Positions 41,026-49,502 of a DNA stretch of 64,000 nt are shown here, piece by piece. Under the pieces are notes generated by a model. The model was not told the DNA's origin. It did no database searches and worked only from the letters and a program-made list of their open reading frames with translations. The stretch lies in NCBI GenBank assembly GCA_965207535.1, contig CBDBMR010000015.1, forward strand, positions 62,001-126,000, written 5' to 3'. This DNA comes from JAJDXO01 sp965207535. GTDB lineage: Bacteria > Pseudomonadota > Alphaproteobacteria > Rhodospirillales > UBA2165. The position numbers and the translations under genes are program-made. How positions within the stretch are numbered: the first letter of the stretch is position 1; every line of letters begins with the position of its first letter.

Positions 41026-41937
41026 ATGATCAAAGTTGCGGACGTCAAATACATTCGATTGCGCGCTCCCGACCTCGACAAGATGGAGACGTTTCTCACC
41101 GATTTCGGGTTGGTCCGTTCCGATCGCACGAACACCGCCCTCTATATGCGGGGCACCGACGACGAGCACCACATTCATGTGACGGAATTGGGTGAACCCG
41201 GCTTCATCGGCATGGCCTTCGATGCCGCCGGCGAGACCGATCTGGATACCATCTCTCAGTTGGACGGCGCCGGCGACGTTCACGAGATGGATGAACCCGG
41301 CGGCGGAAAACGGGTCATTTTGCACGACCCCGACGGCCTGCGGATCGAGATCGTCGCGGGTATGGAAACGGTCGAGCCGATCGAGGTGAAGGAGGTCTTC
41401 GAGTTCAATTCCGGCTCCCGGCGTCGCCGCGTTGGGCCATTCGTCCGGTCCGGCCCCCGGCCTTCGCAAGTCAAGCGATTGGGCCACATCGTCCTGAGCT
41501 GCGGAAAGTTCAAGGAGTGCCAGGACTTCTACATGGGCACATTGGGGATGCTGACGTCGGATTTCCTTCACGACGACAACGACGACAGTATCGTCAAGGC
41601 GAACTTCATGCGCTGCAACCGCGGCCAGGAATATGTCGACCATCATACGGTGCTGATCACCGACCGGGGCGAAGCCGCGCTCGGGCACGCGGCCTTCGAG
41701 GTCGAGGACTGGAACGACCTCAATGTCGGTCACTGGTACCTGCAGACCAAGGACTATGTCCATAACTTCGGCATGGGACGGCATATTCTCGGCAGCCAGC
41801 TATTCGACTATTGGGCCGATCCCTGGGGCCACAATCATGAACACTGGACCGATGGGGACCTGCTGAACGAGGATACGCCCTACGGGAAGTACCCCTTGCA
41901 CACCGCCCGCGACATTCAGTGGGGGCCCGGCCGATAG
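41026..41937 (+). CDS. VOC family extradiol dioxygenase-like protein, tandem copy 1
   Basis: 303 aa two-domain VOC protein. N-terminal domain: VKYIRLRAPDLDKMETFLTD, then DEHHIHVTELGEPGFIGMAF. C-terminal domain has the likely iron site: His in RLGHIVLSCGKFKECQDFY, His in LGHAAFEVEDWNDL, Glu in NHEHWTDGDLLNED. Also VDHHTVLITDRG, with paired His near the substrate pocket in this family. ATG 41026 (MIKVADV) is preferred over 41020 because GGGGGAA is then correctly spaced and because tandem copy 2 starts the same way. It most resembles 2,3-dihydroxybiphenyl/3-methylcatechol-type dioxygenases; substrate unproven. Confidence 0.88.
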   Translation: MIKVADVKYIRLRAPDLDKMETFLTDFGLVRSDRTNTALYMRGTDDEHHIHVTELGEPGFIGMAFDAAGETDLDTISQLDGAGDVHEMDEPGGGKRVILHDPDGLRIEIVAGMETVEPIEVKEVFEFNSGSRRRRVGPFVRSGPRPSQVKRLGHIVLSCGKFKECQDFYMGTLGMLTSDFLHDDNDDSIVKANFMRCNRGQEYVDHHTVLITDRGEAALGHAAFEVEDWNDLNVGHWYLQTKDYVHNFGMGRHILGSQLFDYWADPWGHNHEHWTDGDLLNEDTPYGKYPLHTARDIQWGPGR

Positions 41938-41967
41938 GCCCGGACGCCGGTTCCGGGCCCGGCCAAA

Positions 41968-42004
41968 TTCTACAATAATTTCATATATTGAGATTTTTGT
42001 AGAA
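41968..42004. promoter_or_regulatory. AT-rich inverted repeat upstream of VOC copy 2
   Basis: TTCTACAA (41968-41975) and TTGTAGAA (41997-42004) form 8-bp perfect arms 21 nt apart, in the only strongly AT-rich stretch of the gap between the two VOC genes. It could be a regulator site or a weak terminator for copy 1; I cannot decide from sequence. Confidence 0.45.
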
Positions 42005-42059
42005 ATACGGATAATCGCCGTCGAGACTCAAATGACGGCCGAGATGGGGAGAGGGACAA

Positions 42060-42983
42060 ATGATCAAAGTCCGCGATATTGCCTATGGGCGGTTTCGGGT
42101 GCCCGATTTGGACCTGGCCGAAAAGTTTCTTCTCGACTTCGGGATGGTCCGCAGCGCCCGCACGGATACAGCGCTCTACATGAGAGGGACGGATCCCCAT
42201 CACCATCTCTACATCGCAGAACTCGGCGAGCGGGAGTACGTTGGAACGGGCTACTACGCCGATGGTGAGCAAGACCTCGCCGTTATCGCGGCCGCCGACG
42301 GGGCCGGCGAGATCGAAGACATCGACGAGCCCGGCGGCGGCAAGCGGGTTTGCCTGACCGATCCCGCGGGTTTCCGGGTGGAGATCGTTCACGGCATCGA
42401 AGGCGTCGATCCGCTACCCGTCAGCAACGTATACGACCGCAATTTCGGCACCGCACAGAGCCGCAAAGGAGACGTGGTGCGCCTGCGGAAGGGACCCGCA
42501 CAGGTGAAACGGTGCGGACACGTGGTGTTGAACGTAGCCGACCCCATGGCCTGCGATGCCTGGTACAAGAAACACCTCGGATTCATCAGCTCCGACGAAA
42601 TGTATGACGGCGACGAGGACAATGTGGTGTTCACCTTCAACCGGTTGGATCGGGGCAAGGAATTCGTCGATCACCACGTCCTGCTGACCGTGCCCCGGCA
42701 GCCCAGCGGCCTCGGGCACCTCGCCTTCGAGGTCGAGGATGTGAACGCGGTCTATCTCGGCCACGAATGGCTCAAGGCCCAGGGCTACAAACATTCATGG
42801 GGAATCGGCCGCCACATTTATGGATCGCAGATTTTCGATTATTGGTACGACCCGTTCGACTTCAGGGTCGAACACTGGACCGACGGCGATTTGTTGAACG
42901 CTGATATTCCTCCCAACCGGGAACCGGCCAACGAGGCGCTACAGGTTCAATGGGGAACCGGCCCGGAATCCCGGCTGGAATAG
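42060..42983 (+). CDS. VOC family extradiol dioxygenase-like protein, tandem copy 2
   Basis: 307 aa, start ATG 42060 behind GGGGAGAGGGA. Same architecture as copy 1 and clearly homologous along the entire length (MIKVRDIAYGRFRVPDLDLA; RTDTALYMRGTDPHHHLYIA; DEPGGGKRVCLTDPAGFRVE). Iron ligands are retained: His in RCGHVVLNVADPM, His in LGHLAFEVEDVNAVY, Glu in RVEHWTDGDLLN. VDHHVLLTV is present too. Divergence is moderate, so the two tandem copies have probably specialised on related diols rather than being a recent duplication. Confidence 0.88.
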   Translation: MIKVRDIAYGRFRVPDLDLAEKFLLDFGMVRSARTDTALYMRGTDPHHHLYIAELGEREYVGTGYYADGEQDLAVIAAADGAGEIEDIDEPGGGKRVCLTDPAGFRVEIVHGIEGVDPLPVSNVYDRNFGTAQSRKGDVVRLRKGPAQVKRCGHVVLNVADPMACDAWYKKHLGFISSDEMYDGDEDNVVFTFNRLDRGKEFVDHHVLLTVPRQPSGLGHLAFEVEDVNAVYLGHEWLKAQGYKHSWGIGRHIYGSQIFDYWYDPFDFRVEHWTDGDLLNADIPPNREPANEALQVQWGTGPESRLE

Positions 42984-43020
42984 TTGAGCCGTTCCGTGCG
43001 CTATCGAGGCTCGCTCAACT
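42982..43020. terminator. Hairpin between converging VOC copy 2 and TusA-like genes
   Basis: AGTTGAGC (42982-42989) pairs with GCTCAACT (43013-43020) across 23 nt, overlapping both stop regions. No T-run is visible, so termination is plausible rather than shown. Confidence 0.4.
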
Positions 43021-43266
43021 GGCTTGGCGAAGTTCTCCGCCGGCCTTTCTGATCAGATAAGAGTAGACCCCGTCGGCTTCCTGCGAGTGTTCGAGCGTGT
43101 GACCCGCACTTCGGCAGAAGGCCGGAATATCCCGCGCGGAGGCCGGGTCGGTGGCCAGAATGCGGATCAGTTCTCCGGGCGCCAGCGCTTTGATCGCCTT
43201 TTTGGCCTTGAGCACCGGCAGCGGGCAAAGAAGCCCTTTGGTGTCGATCTCGGTGAACTGTCTCAA
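43015..43266 (-). CDS. TusA-family sulfurtransferase-like protein
   Basis: 83 aa, the right size for the SirA/TusA/YedF fold. The conserved CPxP motif is present as KGLLCPLPVLKAKKAIKALA, with the sulfur-carrying Cys near residue 14. LIRILATDPASARDIPAFCR and GVYSYLIRKAGG complete the two-layer fold. TusA-type proteins relay persulfide sulfur for tRNA thiolation, molybdenum cofactor or sulfur oxidation. There are no dsr, hdr or tus neighbours here, so the partner is unknown. Confidence 0.93.
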   Translation of the reverse strand: MRQFTEIDTKGLLCPLPVLKAKKAIKALAPGELIRILATDPASARDIPAFCRSAGHTLEHSQEADGVYSYLIRKAGGELRQAS

Positions 43267-43507
43267 TGGTTTTCCCTGGAAGATGCTCTTGAACTCACCG
43301 CCGAAGGCTCTCTGATGAATGATATTTTCCGGTCCTGCAACCCAATAAGACGCATGGGTATGAATTGATATTTCATTGCAGAGCCTGGACCAGGCTTCCT
43401 TCCGCAGGCTCGTCTTGAAAAATCACGCCGCGGCGGCTGCGGAAATTCGGGGAAGACCTGAACGGCAGCGTGACGGTTTCGCGACGGTTTCGGACAGCCG
43501 TCGGTCC

Positions 43508-44461
43508 TCAGGTCTTCGCCATTCCGTGCTCCAGGCCCACGCCCTCCAGCGCTCCGAACAACTCGACGAGACGGCGCCGGTCCGCGTCGGGCAGGGGCGG
43601 GCGGGTCAGGGATTCGATATTCCGCTTGAGATGATCGAGATCGCCGGTGCCGAACAGGGTCACGTCGACCCCGGGCTCATGACGGCAAAACCGGTAGGCC
43701 GCCTCGATGATGTCGCCGGCGCCCTCGGGATGGATCAGAAATCCCAATGGGTCCTTTTCCGCCGCCAGCCAATCCGGCACCTCACCCCTATGGGCAAGTT
43801 CGCCGAGAGCGGCCTGCAACCGGCCGGGAAACGAGAAAATATTCCTGACGGCGAACATGATCAGCGTCCCGATCCGGTATTTTCGGGTCCCGGGAAAACT
43901 AAGGGCTCGAGCATTCTGATTGAACATCGAGAACGCCAGCATCACGACATCGAACCAATCGTCTTCGAAGGCCTGCCGCAGCATCTCGTGTCGGTAATCA
44001 CCCGGCGGGTATTCGGTTATCCCCAGCCACCGGATCTTTCCCTTTTCCTGTTCCCTCAGAAGTGCCGGCAGAACCCTGACCGCATCGGCATAGTCGCCGG
44101 GAGCGATACCGTGGAGGTGGAATACGTCGATGTAATCGGTCTTGAGGTCTCTCAGCGACCGGTCGAGAGAAGCGACCGTCCGGGCATCGGCGTCGTGTGA
44201 ACGCCAATTCTCCCAGGCTTTCGTCGACACCACGACGCGGTCCCGGGGGATTGCGGCCAGCGCCGCGCCGATGATCGGTTCGGTGCCGTAGATCGGTGCC
44301 GTGTCGATGAAATTGACCCCGAGATCGACGGCGGCATGCACGAGCCGCACGGAGTCGTCGAAGCTCTTCCCCGTCTTGCGGCCGAGCCGGCTTCCACCCC
44401 CGGCGCCCAACCCGGCGACGCTGACTTCCAACCCCGTGCGGCCCAATACGGTCCTGTTCAT
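43508..44461 (-). CDS. Aldo/keto reductase family oxidoreductase
   Basis: 317 aa AKR barrel. MNRTVLGRTGLEVSVAGLGA is the usual opening. The catalytic tetrad appears as Asp and Tyr in NFIDTAPIYGTEPIIGAAL, Lys in VVVSTKAWENWR and His in DYIDVFHLHGIAPGDYA. GKIRWLGITEYPPGDYRHEM and GVDVTLFGTGDLDHLKRNIE contact NADPH in the family. It resembles the pyridoxal/L-glyceraldehyde-3-phosphate reductase-like subgroup. The IS element lies 32 bp upstream of its start, between the gene and any former promoter, so expression may be altered. Confidence 0.93.
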   Translation of the reverse strand: MNRTVLGRTGLEVSVAGLGAGGGSRLGRKTGKSFDDSVRLVHAAVDLGVNFIDTAPIYGTEPIIGAALAAIPRDRVVVSTKAWENWRSHDADARTVASLDRSLRDLKTDYIDVFHLHGIAPGDYADAVRVLPALLREQEKGKIRWLGITEYPPGDYRHEMLRQAFEDDWFDVVMLAFSMFNQNARALSFPGTRKYRIGTLIMFAVRNIFSFPGRLQAALGELAHRGEVPDWLAAEKDPLGFLIHPEGAGDIIEAAYRFCRHEPGVDVTLFGTGDLDHLKRNIESLTRPPLPDADRRRLVELFGALEGVGLEHGMAKT

Positions 44462-44493
44462 CGTTCCTCCGGAATCGACCCGGGGGAAGACTA

Positions 44494-45336
44494 GGTCCTG
44501 TTGACATTTATCGCATCCAAATGAGCGCCCCGACGAGGCACAGCATGGCCATGTAGGCGGTGACGGTCTTTTCGTAGCGTGTGGCGATGCGGCGGAAGTG
44601 CTTGATCTTGTTGATGAAACATTCGACGACGTGCCTTTCCTTGTAGAGTTCGGGGTCGTACGGCACGGCTTGTGCCCGCGACGGGTTGGAGGGGATCACC
44701 GCCACCATCCCGGCGCTGTCGAGGCGGGCGCGGAAGCGGTTCGCGTCGTAGGCGGTGTCGGCGATCAGGGTCTCGCCCGGCAGCCCGGCGATCAGCCCCT
44801 CGGCCTGGGTGACGTCGCCCACCTGGCCGCCGGTGAGGATGAACCGCAAGGGATTGCCCAGGCCATCGACGGCGATGTGGATTTTGCTCGTCAGGCCGCC
44901 GCGCGAGCGGCCGATGGCCTGAGCCTGAGCCCCCCTTTTGCGCCGGCGGCATGTTGATGCGCCCGCACGATGGTCGAATCCACGATCAGGTATTCGAAGT
45001 CGGGATCCTCCGCCAAGGCATTGAAAAGACTCTCCCAAACCCCCGCCTTGGCCCACCGCGAAAAGCGCACGTAGACGCTGTTCCAGTTGCCGAAGGCGTC
45101 CGGCAGATCGCGCCACGGCGAACCCGCCCGGGCGATCCACAGCACGGCGTCCACAAACAGGCGGTTGTCCCGACCCGTGGAGCCGCGATCCGCCTCTTTG
45201 CCCGGAACCAAACCCTTGATCCGGTCCCATTGCATATCCGTCAGTTCCCGTCGAAGCATGACACGCTCCCGCCAGTTGAAACGGTCTTGCTTGAATCACG
45301 CCAACCATGAATAGTCCGTTAATTGTCAACAGGACC
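44494..45336 (-). mobile_element. IS5-family (IS427-group) insertion sequence, complete, 843 bp
   Basis: The outer ends are GGTCCTGTTGACA at 44494 and TGTCAACAGGACC at 45336, near-perfect terminal inverted repeats. The flanks read CTA on the left and TAG on the right, so the element sits in a CTAG target with a TA duplication, as expected for this group. It contains one transposase split over two frames (44508-45259). It lies in the space between a leftward AKR gene and a rightward VOC gene and does not visibly break either. Confidence 0.93.
44508..45259 (-). CDS. IS5/IS427-group transposase made by -1 frameshift (orfA-orfB)
   Basis: orfA runs from 45259 (MLRRELTDMQWDRIKGLVPG) to a stop at 44891; orfB continues in the -1 frame to 44508. 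The slippery run AAAAGGGGGG (minus strand, 44939-44930) lies exactly where orfA's AGAKGG must switch to the family sequence RGAQAQAIGRSRGGLTSKIH. The DDE residues are in place: Asp in FEYLIVDSTIVRAHQH (before the shift), Asp in GETLIADTAYDANRF and Glu in ERHVVECFINKIKHFR. A fused product of about 250 aa is normal for IS427 members, and the element looks active. Confidence 0.92.
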
Positions 45337-45469
45337 TAGGGCGTGGACTCGTTGGCGCGCAACCATTCGCCGATTTCGGGATTCGGACGGTTTGAACGAA
45401 AACAGGCTCGTCAATCCGCCGTCCGGTGCTACCATTCGGACCCATGCCGGTACCACAGGGACGTGAGCT

Positions 45470-45985
45470 ATGGATGGAACATCGACATCGACACGCGCGG
45501 CCGCGGAATCGGGTCCGCCCGTCTTCAAATCCCTCGATCACGTGAGTTTCCCGTGCCGGGACCTTGAAGAGGGCAAGAAGTTCTACATGGGCGTCCTCGG
45601 CGGCCAAATAATCGTCGAGGAACCGGCCTTTGTCCTGTTCGACATAAACGGCGCCCATATCGGCATCGGCTCCGTCGGCGCCACCTTCATGGAGCCGGGA
45701 AACGAATACCCGCATATCGGCTTCGATTGCGATGCGGAGACGCTGGTGCATACCAAGGAATGGCTGGCGGCCTGCGGCATACCGTCAACGCCCTATTGGA
45801 CGCGTGCGGGTGTCGAGGCGCTGATGTTCTTCAGGGATCCCTCGGGCAACGTCATCGAGCTTTACTGCCAGGAAGGATACGAGGACGCGCCCAACCTGCC
45901 CCGCGGCCCGGCGCAAGGTCACGGCAACGCCATCGATATCGACGCAATCCGGTACGACACCTGGCATTTGCCGGGCGAAGGCTGA
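45470..45985 (+). CDS. VOC/glyoxalase family protein
   Basis: 171 aa. The N-terminal leader (DGTSTSTRAAAESGPPV) is low-complexity and the annotated ATG 45470 has only a weak site; a later start is possible. From residue 20: FKSLDHVSFPCRDLEEGKKF, FVLFDINGAHIGIG, YPHIGFDCDAETLVHTKEWL, and MFFRDPSGNVIELYCQEGYE with the C-terminal metal-type Glu. The single VOC module carries an extra C-terminal tail (AQGHGNAIDIDAIRYDTWHL). It is followed 16 bp later by a GST gene, and glutathione-dependent VOC enzymes exist, so a shared pathway is plausible. Confidence 0.88.
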   Translation: MDGTSTSTRAAAESGPPVFKSLDHVSFPCRDLEEGKKFYMGVLGGQIIVEEPAFVLFDINGAHIGIGSVGATFMEPGNEYPHIGFDCDAETLVHTKEWLAACGIPSTPYWTRAGVEALMFFRDPSGNVIELYCQEGYEDAPNLPRGPAQGHGNAIDIDAIRYDTWHLPGEG

Positions 45986-46001
45986 GCGTACGGGGACAAG
46001 C

Positions 46002-46778
46002 ATGCTGGAGCTATACTTCTTTCATGGTGCGACCTGCGGGCTGAAGGCCCGTTTGGCGTTCGCGGAAAAGCAGCTGGATTACGACGGACATGCCGTCACC
46101 AGGGATTACCTCCGCACCGAGGCGTATCGCAGGCTCAACCCGCAGGGCGTGGTGCCGACGCTGATCCATGACGGCGAGATCATCCTCGAGAGCTCGGTGA
46201 TACTGAACTATGTCGACGATGCCTTTGACGGCCCGCCGCTGAAAATCGACGGACCGCTCGGAACGGCGCGCGCGTGGTGGTGGATGAAGCGGGCCGACGA
46301 ATGCCTGCCGTTCATCGGCACGTTCACCTACACGATCTCCATGCGGCCGAAAATTCTGGAAAAGACCCCGGAAGAGCTGGAGGCCTATATCGAGGGGATT
46401 CCGCGCCCCGAGAATCGGGCGCGCCGCCGGGCGATCGTCGAACAAGGCTATGACAGCCCGTATTTCCCGCTGGCGGCCGAAGGCCTGACCAGGATGCTCT
46501 CGGACATGGAGAGCGCGCTCGAAAAAAACAAATGGCTCGCCGGCGATGGGTATTCTCTCGCCGACACGGCCATGTCGCCCCTGGTCGAGCGCCTGCACGA
46601 ACTGGCGTTCCATGGCATGTGGGAAAACCGGCCGGGGGTCGCGGATTGGTGGGAACGAATCCGTGCCCGCCCGTCTTATGACGCGTGCCTCGCCGATACT
46701 CCGAATCCCGAGGGGCCCCAGCATCGGGCCGCCGGCGAGAAGGCCTGGCCGGAAGTCAGGGATGCGCTTCGGGCCTAG
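46002..46778 (+). CDS. Glutathione S-transferase family protein
   Basis: 258 aa. The thioredoxin-like N-terminal domain is LELYFFHGATCGLKARLAFA, with a possible active-site Thr/Cys pair. It is followed by LNPQGVVPTLIHDGEIILES containing the cis-Pro and the Glu-Ser pair that binds the gamma-glutamyl part of glutathione. The all-helical C-terminal domain holds WLAGDGYSLADTAMSPLVER, the GST hydrophobic-core motif. It is paralogous to the GST at 54328-55071. The 24-residue insert around EELEAYIEGIPRPENRARRR is also found in LigF/dehalogenating-type GSTs. Co-oriented and close to the VOC gene upstream. Confidence 0.93.
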   Translation: MLELYFFHGATCGLKARLAFAEKQLDYDGHAVTRDYLRTEAYRRLNPQGVVPTLIHDGEIILESSVILNYVDDAFDGPPLKIDGPLGTARAWWWMKRADECLPFIGTFTYTISMRPKILEKTPEELEAYIEGIPRPENRARRRAIVEQGYDSPYFPLAAEGLTRMLSDMESALEKNKWLAGDGYSLADTAMSPLVERLHELAFHGMWENRPGVADWWERIRARPSYDACLADTPNPEGPQHRAAGEKAWPEVRDALRA

Positions 46779-46788
46779 GGGATAAGCG

Positions 46789-48127
46789 TTGCGATTACTC
46801 GTTACAATGATCTTCGGCGGTTTTGTGATTGCCGGTTTGGCCGCAAACGGATCTGCGCATGCCCGGGTCCTTGACTGCGAGATTACCCACCAATCCGATA
46901 TTGAAACCGCAAAGATCCAGTACCTGAGCGATGGGCTACGAATCAGCGGCTATATCATGCGTGACCGTACGCCTGACCGCCGGTTGCCGGTTCTCGTGTG
47001 GAACCGGGGCGGCAACCGGACTTACGGAGCCATCGCGCGACCACAGCTGAATTTCATGGCCGAGTTTGCCCGGTCGAGATTCCTGGTTCTTGCCAGCCAG
47101 TATCGGGGCGGACCCGAATCCGATCCCGGCGATGAGTTCGGCGGTAATGACGTTAAGGACGTGCTGAACCTGGCGGGGCTCGCCAAGGAACTGCCCTACG
47201 CCGATTCAAGGAACATTTTCATCTACGGTCATTCCCCGGGGCGGCATGATGACCTATCGCGCCCTGGCCGATTCCCGGATGTTTCGCGCCGGCGTTGTCG
47301 CGGCCGGGGTATCCGATCTGAGGCTCAGCGCGAAAAACCGCGCTGATATGGCCCGGATCATCCGCAATCTTGTCGGACCGGAAGGTCCTGCCTGGACGGC
47401 TCGCTCGGCAGTCGCCTGGGCGGACAAAATTTCGGCCCCGGTGCTGCTGTTTCATGCGCGGGATGACCTGCGGGTGAGCTTCGAACACGCTACTCGGATG
47501 GTCGAAGCGCTGAAGACGGCGGGAAAGCCGCACCGCTTTGTATCGTTCGGGAGCGGTGGACATGGTCTTCGATCCAGGGGAGACGAGGTGCTCCGCGAAA
47601 CCACCAAGTGGTTCAAACAGCATGGCAGTTTGGCGGGATCACCGGCCTCTGTTGATCCGCAGCCAAAGACCATCTGCGATTCCTTCGAGAAAGTCGCCGT
47701 GTCCGCGAATGACGGGGCCGCTCCGGGTAATCTTTCCGATGCCATTCGGGACGGCAACACCGCTGCCTTCTCGGCTTTCATTGCGGGCAGTTCCTCGATC
47801 GACGAGCCAATTACCTTCAGTCACCCGCGGTTTGCCGGCGGCCGGGAGACCTCCAGGCCGCCAATTGTCGCTGCCGCCCTCTTCCGCCGCCCCGAAATGG
47901 CGAAGATCCTTCTGGAAAAGGGTGCGAGCGTAGACGGCAAGGCGGCAAGCGCCCTGTGTGCAGCCATCATCATGGATCAGCCGGAGATCGTCCGCGGGCT
48001 CATCAAAGCGGGCCTGGATGCCAAAAACTACCGCGGCTGTGGCCGCAACGGCACAATGCCTGCATTGATGCTCGCCAAGCGGTTCGGCAAAGCCGAAATC
48101 GCGGAAATAATCCGTCAGGGAAGATAG
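46789..48127 (+). pseudogene. Alpha/beta hydrolase with C-terminal ankyrin repeats, broken by a single-base frameshift
   Basis: Frame 1 starts at 46789 with a signal peptide (LLVTMIFGGFVIAGLAANGS) and reads through an S9/alpha-beta hydrolase N-terminal part (LPVLVWNRGGNRTYGA, FLVLASQYRGGPESDPGDEF) to FIYGHS. It then loses homology at the run CCCCGGGG (47234-47241). Frame 2 resumes at once with GGMMTYRALADSRMFRAG, giving a nucleophile elbow GHSxGG if one C is removed. Frame 2 also carries ISAPVLLFHARDDLRVSF (acid) and FVSFGSGGHGL (His), then an ankyrin-like tail (EMAKILLEKGASVDGKAASA, PEIVRGLIKAGLDAKNYRGC) to 48127. Either a recent real mutation or an assembly error in a homopolymer. Confidence 0.85.
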
Positions 48128-49414
48128 CTAACCCTCGTTGATGCCCGCGTAGCGGCGAAGGCGGATGTCGGCCTGCTCCTTGTGGCCGGCGAAGCCTTCG
48201 AGCGCGCAGAGCCGCGAGCAGTACTTGCCGATTTCCACCGAGGCTTCCTCGGTAACCCGCTGGTAGGTATGGGTCTTGATGAACTTGCCCACCCATAAAC
48301 CGCCGGTGTAGCGCCCCGCCCGCTTGGTCGGCAGGGTGTGGTTCGTGCCGATCACCTTGTCGCCGTAGGAAACATTGGTCTCGGGCCCGAGAAACAGCGC
48401 GCCGTAATTGGTCAGGTTGTCGAGGAAATACTGCGGATCCCTGGTCATGACCTGAACGTGCTCCGAAGCGATGTCATCGGCCACCCGGACCATCTCGTCG
48501 TAGCCGTCGCAGACGATCACCTGACCGTAGTCGCGCCACGCGGCGCCCGCGGTCTCGCCGGTCGGCAGGATTTTCAACTGGCGTTCGATCTCGGCCATGG
48601 TGTCGCCCGCCAGCGCCTCGGAATTCGTGACCAGCACGGCCGGCGAGGTGGGGCCGTGCTCCGCCTGGCCCAGCAGATCCGCGGCGCACAGCTCGCCGTC
48701 CACCGTCTCATCGGCGATCACAAGGGTCTCCGTCGGGCCGGCCAGCAGATCGATGCCGACGCGGCCGAAGAGTTGGCGCTTGGCCTCGGCGACATAAGCA
48801 TTCCCGGGCCCGACCAGCATGTCGACCGGCTGGATATCGCCCGCGCCGAGGGCCATGGCGCCCATGGCCTGCACGCCGCCGAGGCAATAGATTTCATCGG
48901 CGCCCGCGAGATCCTGGGCGACGACGATGGCGGGCGACGGCTTCCCCTCGAAGGGCGGCGCGCAGGCGGCGATGCGCTTCACGCCGGCCACATTGGCAGT
49001 CACCACCGACATATGCGCCGACGCCACCATGGGATACCGTCCCCCCGGAACGTAACAGCCGACCGCGTTTACCGGCACGTTCCTGTGGCCCAGGACGACG
49101 CCGGGATAGGTCTCTTCCTCCACATCGACCAGGGCGGCCTTCTGAATTTCGGCGAAGTTGCGGATTTGTGCCTGGGCGAACTTGATGTCCTCGATGTTCC
49201 GCTCGGTCACCTGATCGTAGCAGGCGTCGATGTCGGCCCGGCTCATTCGGAAGTCATCGGGCGCATAGTCGTCGAATTTTTCGGCATATTCCCGAACGGC
49301 ATCCATGCCGCGGGCTTCGATATCGGCGAGAATATCCTCGACGATTTTGCGAACCTTGGCGTCCTGTTCCTTGGCCTCTTCGGCGGTGATGCCTTCCTTG
49401 AGATAGCGGGCCAT
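48128..49414 (-). CDS. Histidinol dehydrogenase-family protein, HpsN-like (sulfopropanediol dehydrogenase type)
   Basis: 428 aa zinc- and NAD-dependent dehydrogenase. It has the HisD fold with metal/catalytic residues in LGQAEHGPTSPAVLV and IASEHVQVMTRDP. The signatures NAVGCYVPGGRYPMVASAHM and GTNHTLPTKRAGRYTGGLWV, with GKFIKTHTYQRVTEEAS, are those of the catabolic branch typified by HpsN (2,3-dihydroxypropane-1-sulfonate dehydrogenase). The gene is not with his genes: a divergent SDR gene and an IclR regulator adjoin it. I therefore favour alcohol oxidation in carbon/sulfonate catabolism over histidine synthesis; the exact substrate is inferred. Start 49414 (MARYLKEGIT) has GGGAGACC upstream. 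Confidence 0.87.
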   Translation of the reverse strand: MARYLKEGITAEEAKEQDAKVRKIVEDILADIEARGMDAVREYAEKFDDYAPDDFRMSRADIDACYDQVTERNIEDIKFAQAQIRNFAEIQKAALVDVEEETYPGVVLGHRNVPVNAVGCYVPGGRYPMVASAHMSVVTANVAGVKRIAACAPPFEGKPSPAIVVAQDLAGADEIYCLGGVQAMGAMALGAGDIQPVDMLVGPGNAYVAEAKRQLFGRVGIDLLAGPTETLVIADETVDGELCAADLLGQAEHGPTSPAVLVTNSEALAGDTMAEIERQLKILPTGETAGAAWRDYGQVIVCDGYDEMVRVADDIASEHVQVMTRDPQYFLDNLTNYGALFLGPETNVSYGDKVIGTNHTLPTKRAGRYTGGLWVGKFIKTHTYQRVTEEASVEIGKYCSRLCALEGFAGHKEQADIRLRRYAGINEG

Positions 49415-49502
49415 TGTGGTCTCCCTGGATCGGTGGCTTTAATGTCGCTGGACTTTACGGGATGCCAATCCGGACATAAAGACGCGAACAGGGAGAACGG
49501 GT

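Noticed and set aside
43453..43517. Inverted repeat GAAGACCTGA / TCAGGTCTTC around the AKR stop as a terminator
   Set aside because: The arms are 46 nt apart with no T-run; the match is real but a terminator function is not supported.
48128..49414. Histidine-biosynthesis hisD
   Set aside because: Catabolic-branch sequence signatures and the SDR/IclR neighbourhood argue for an HpsN-like enzyme, and no other his gene is near.
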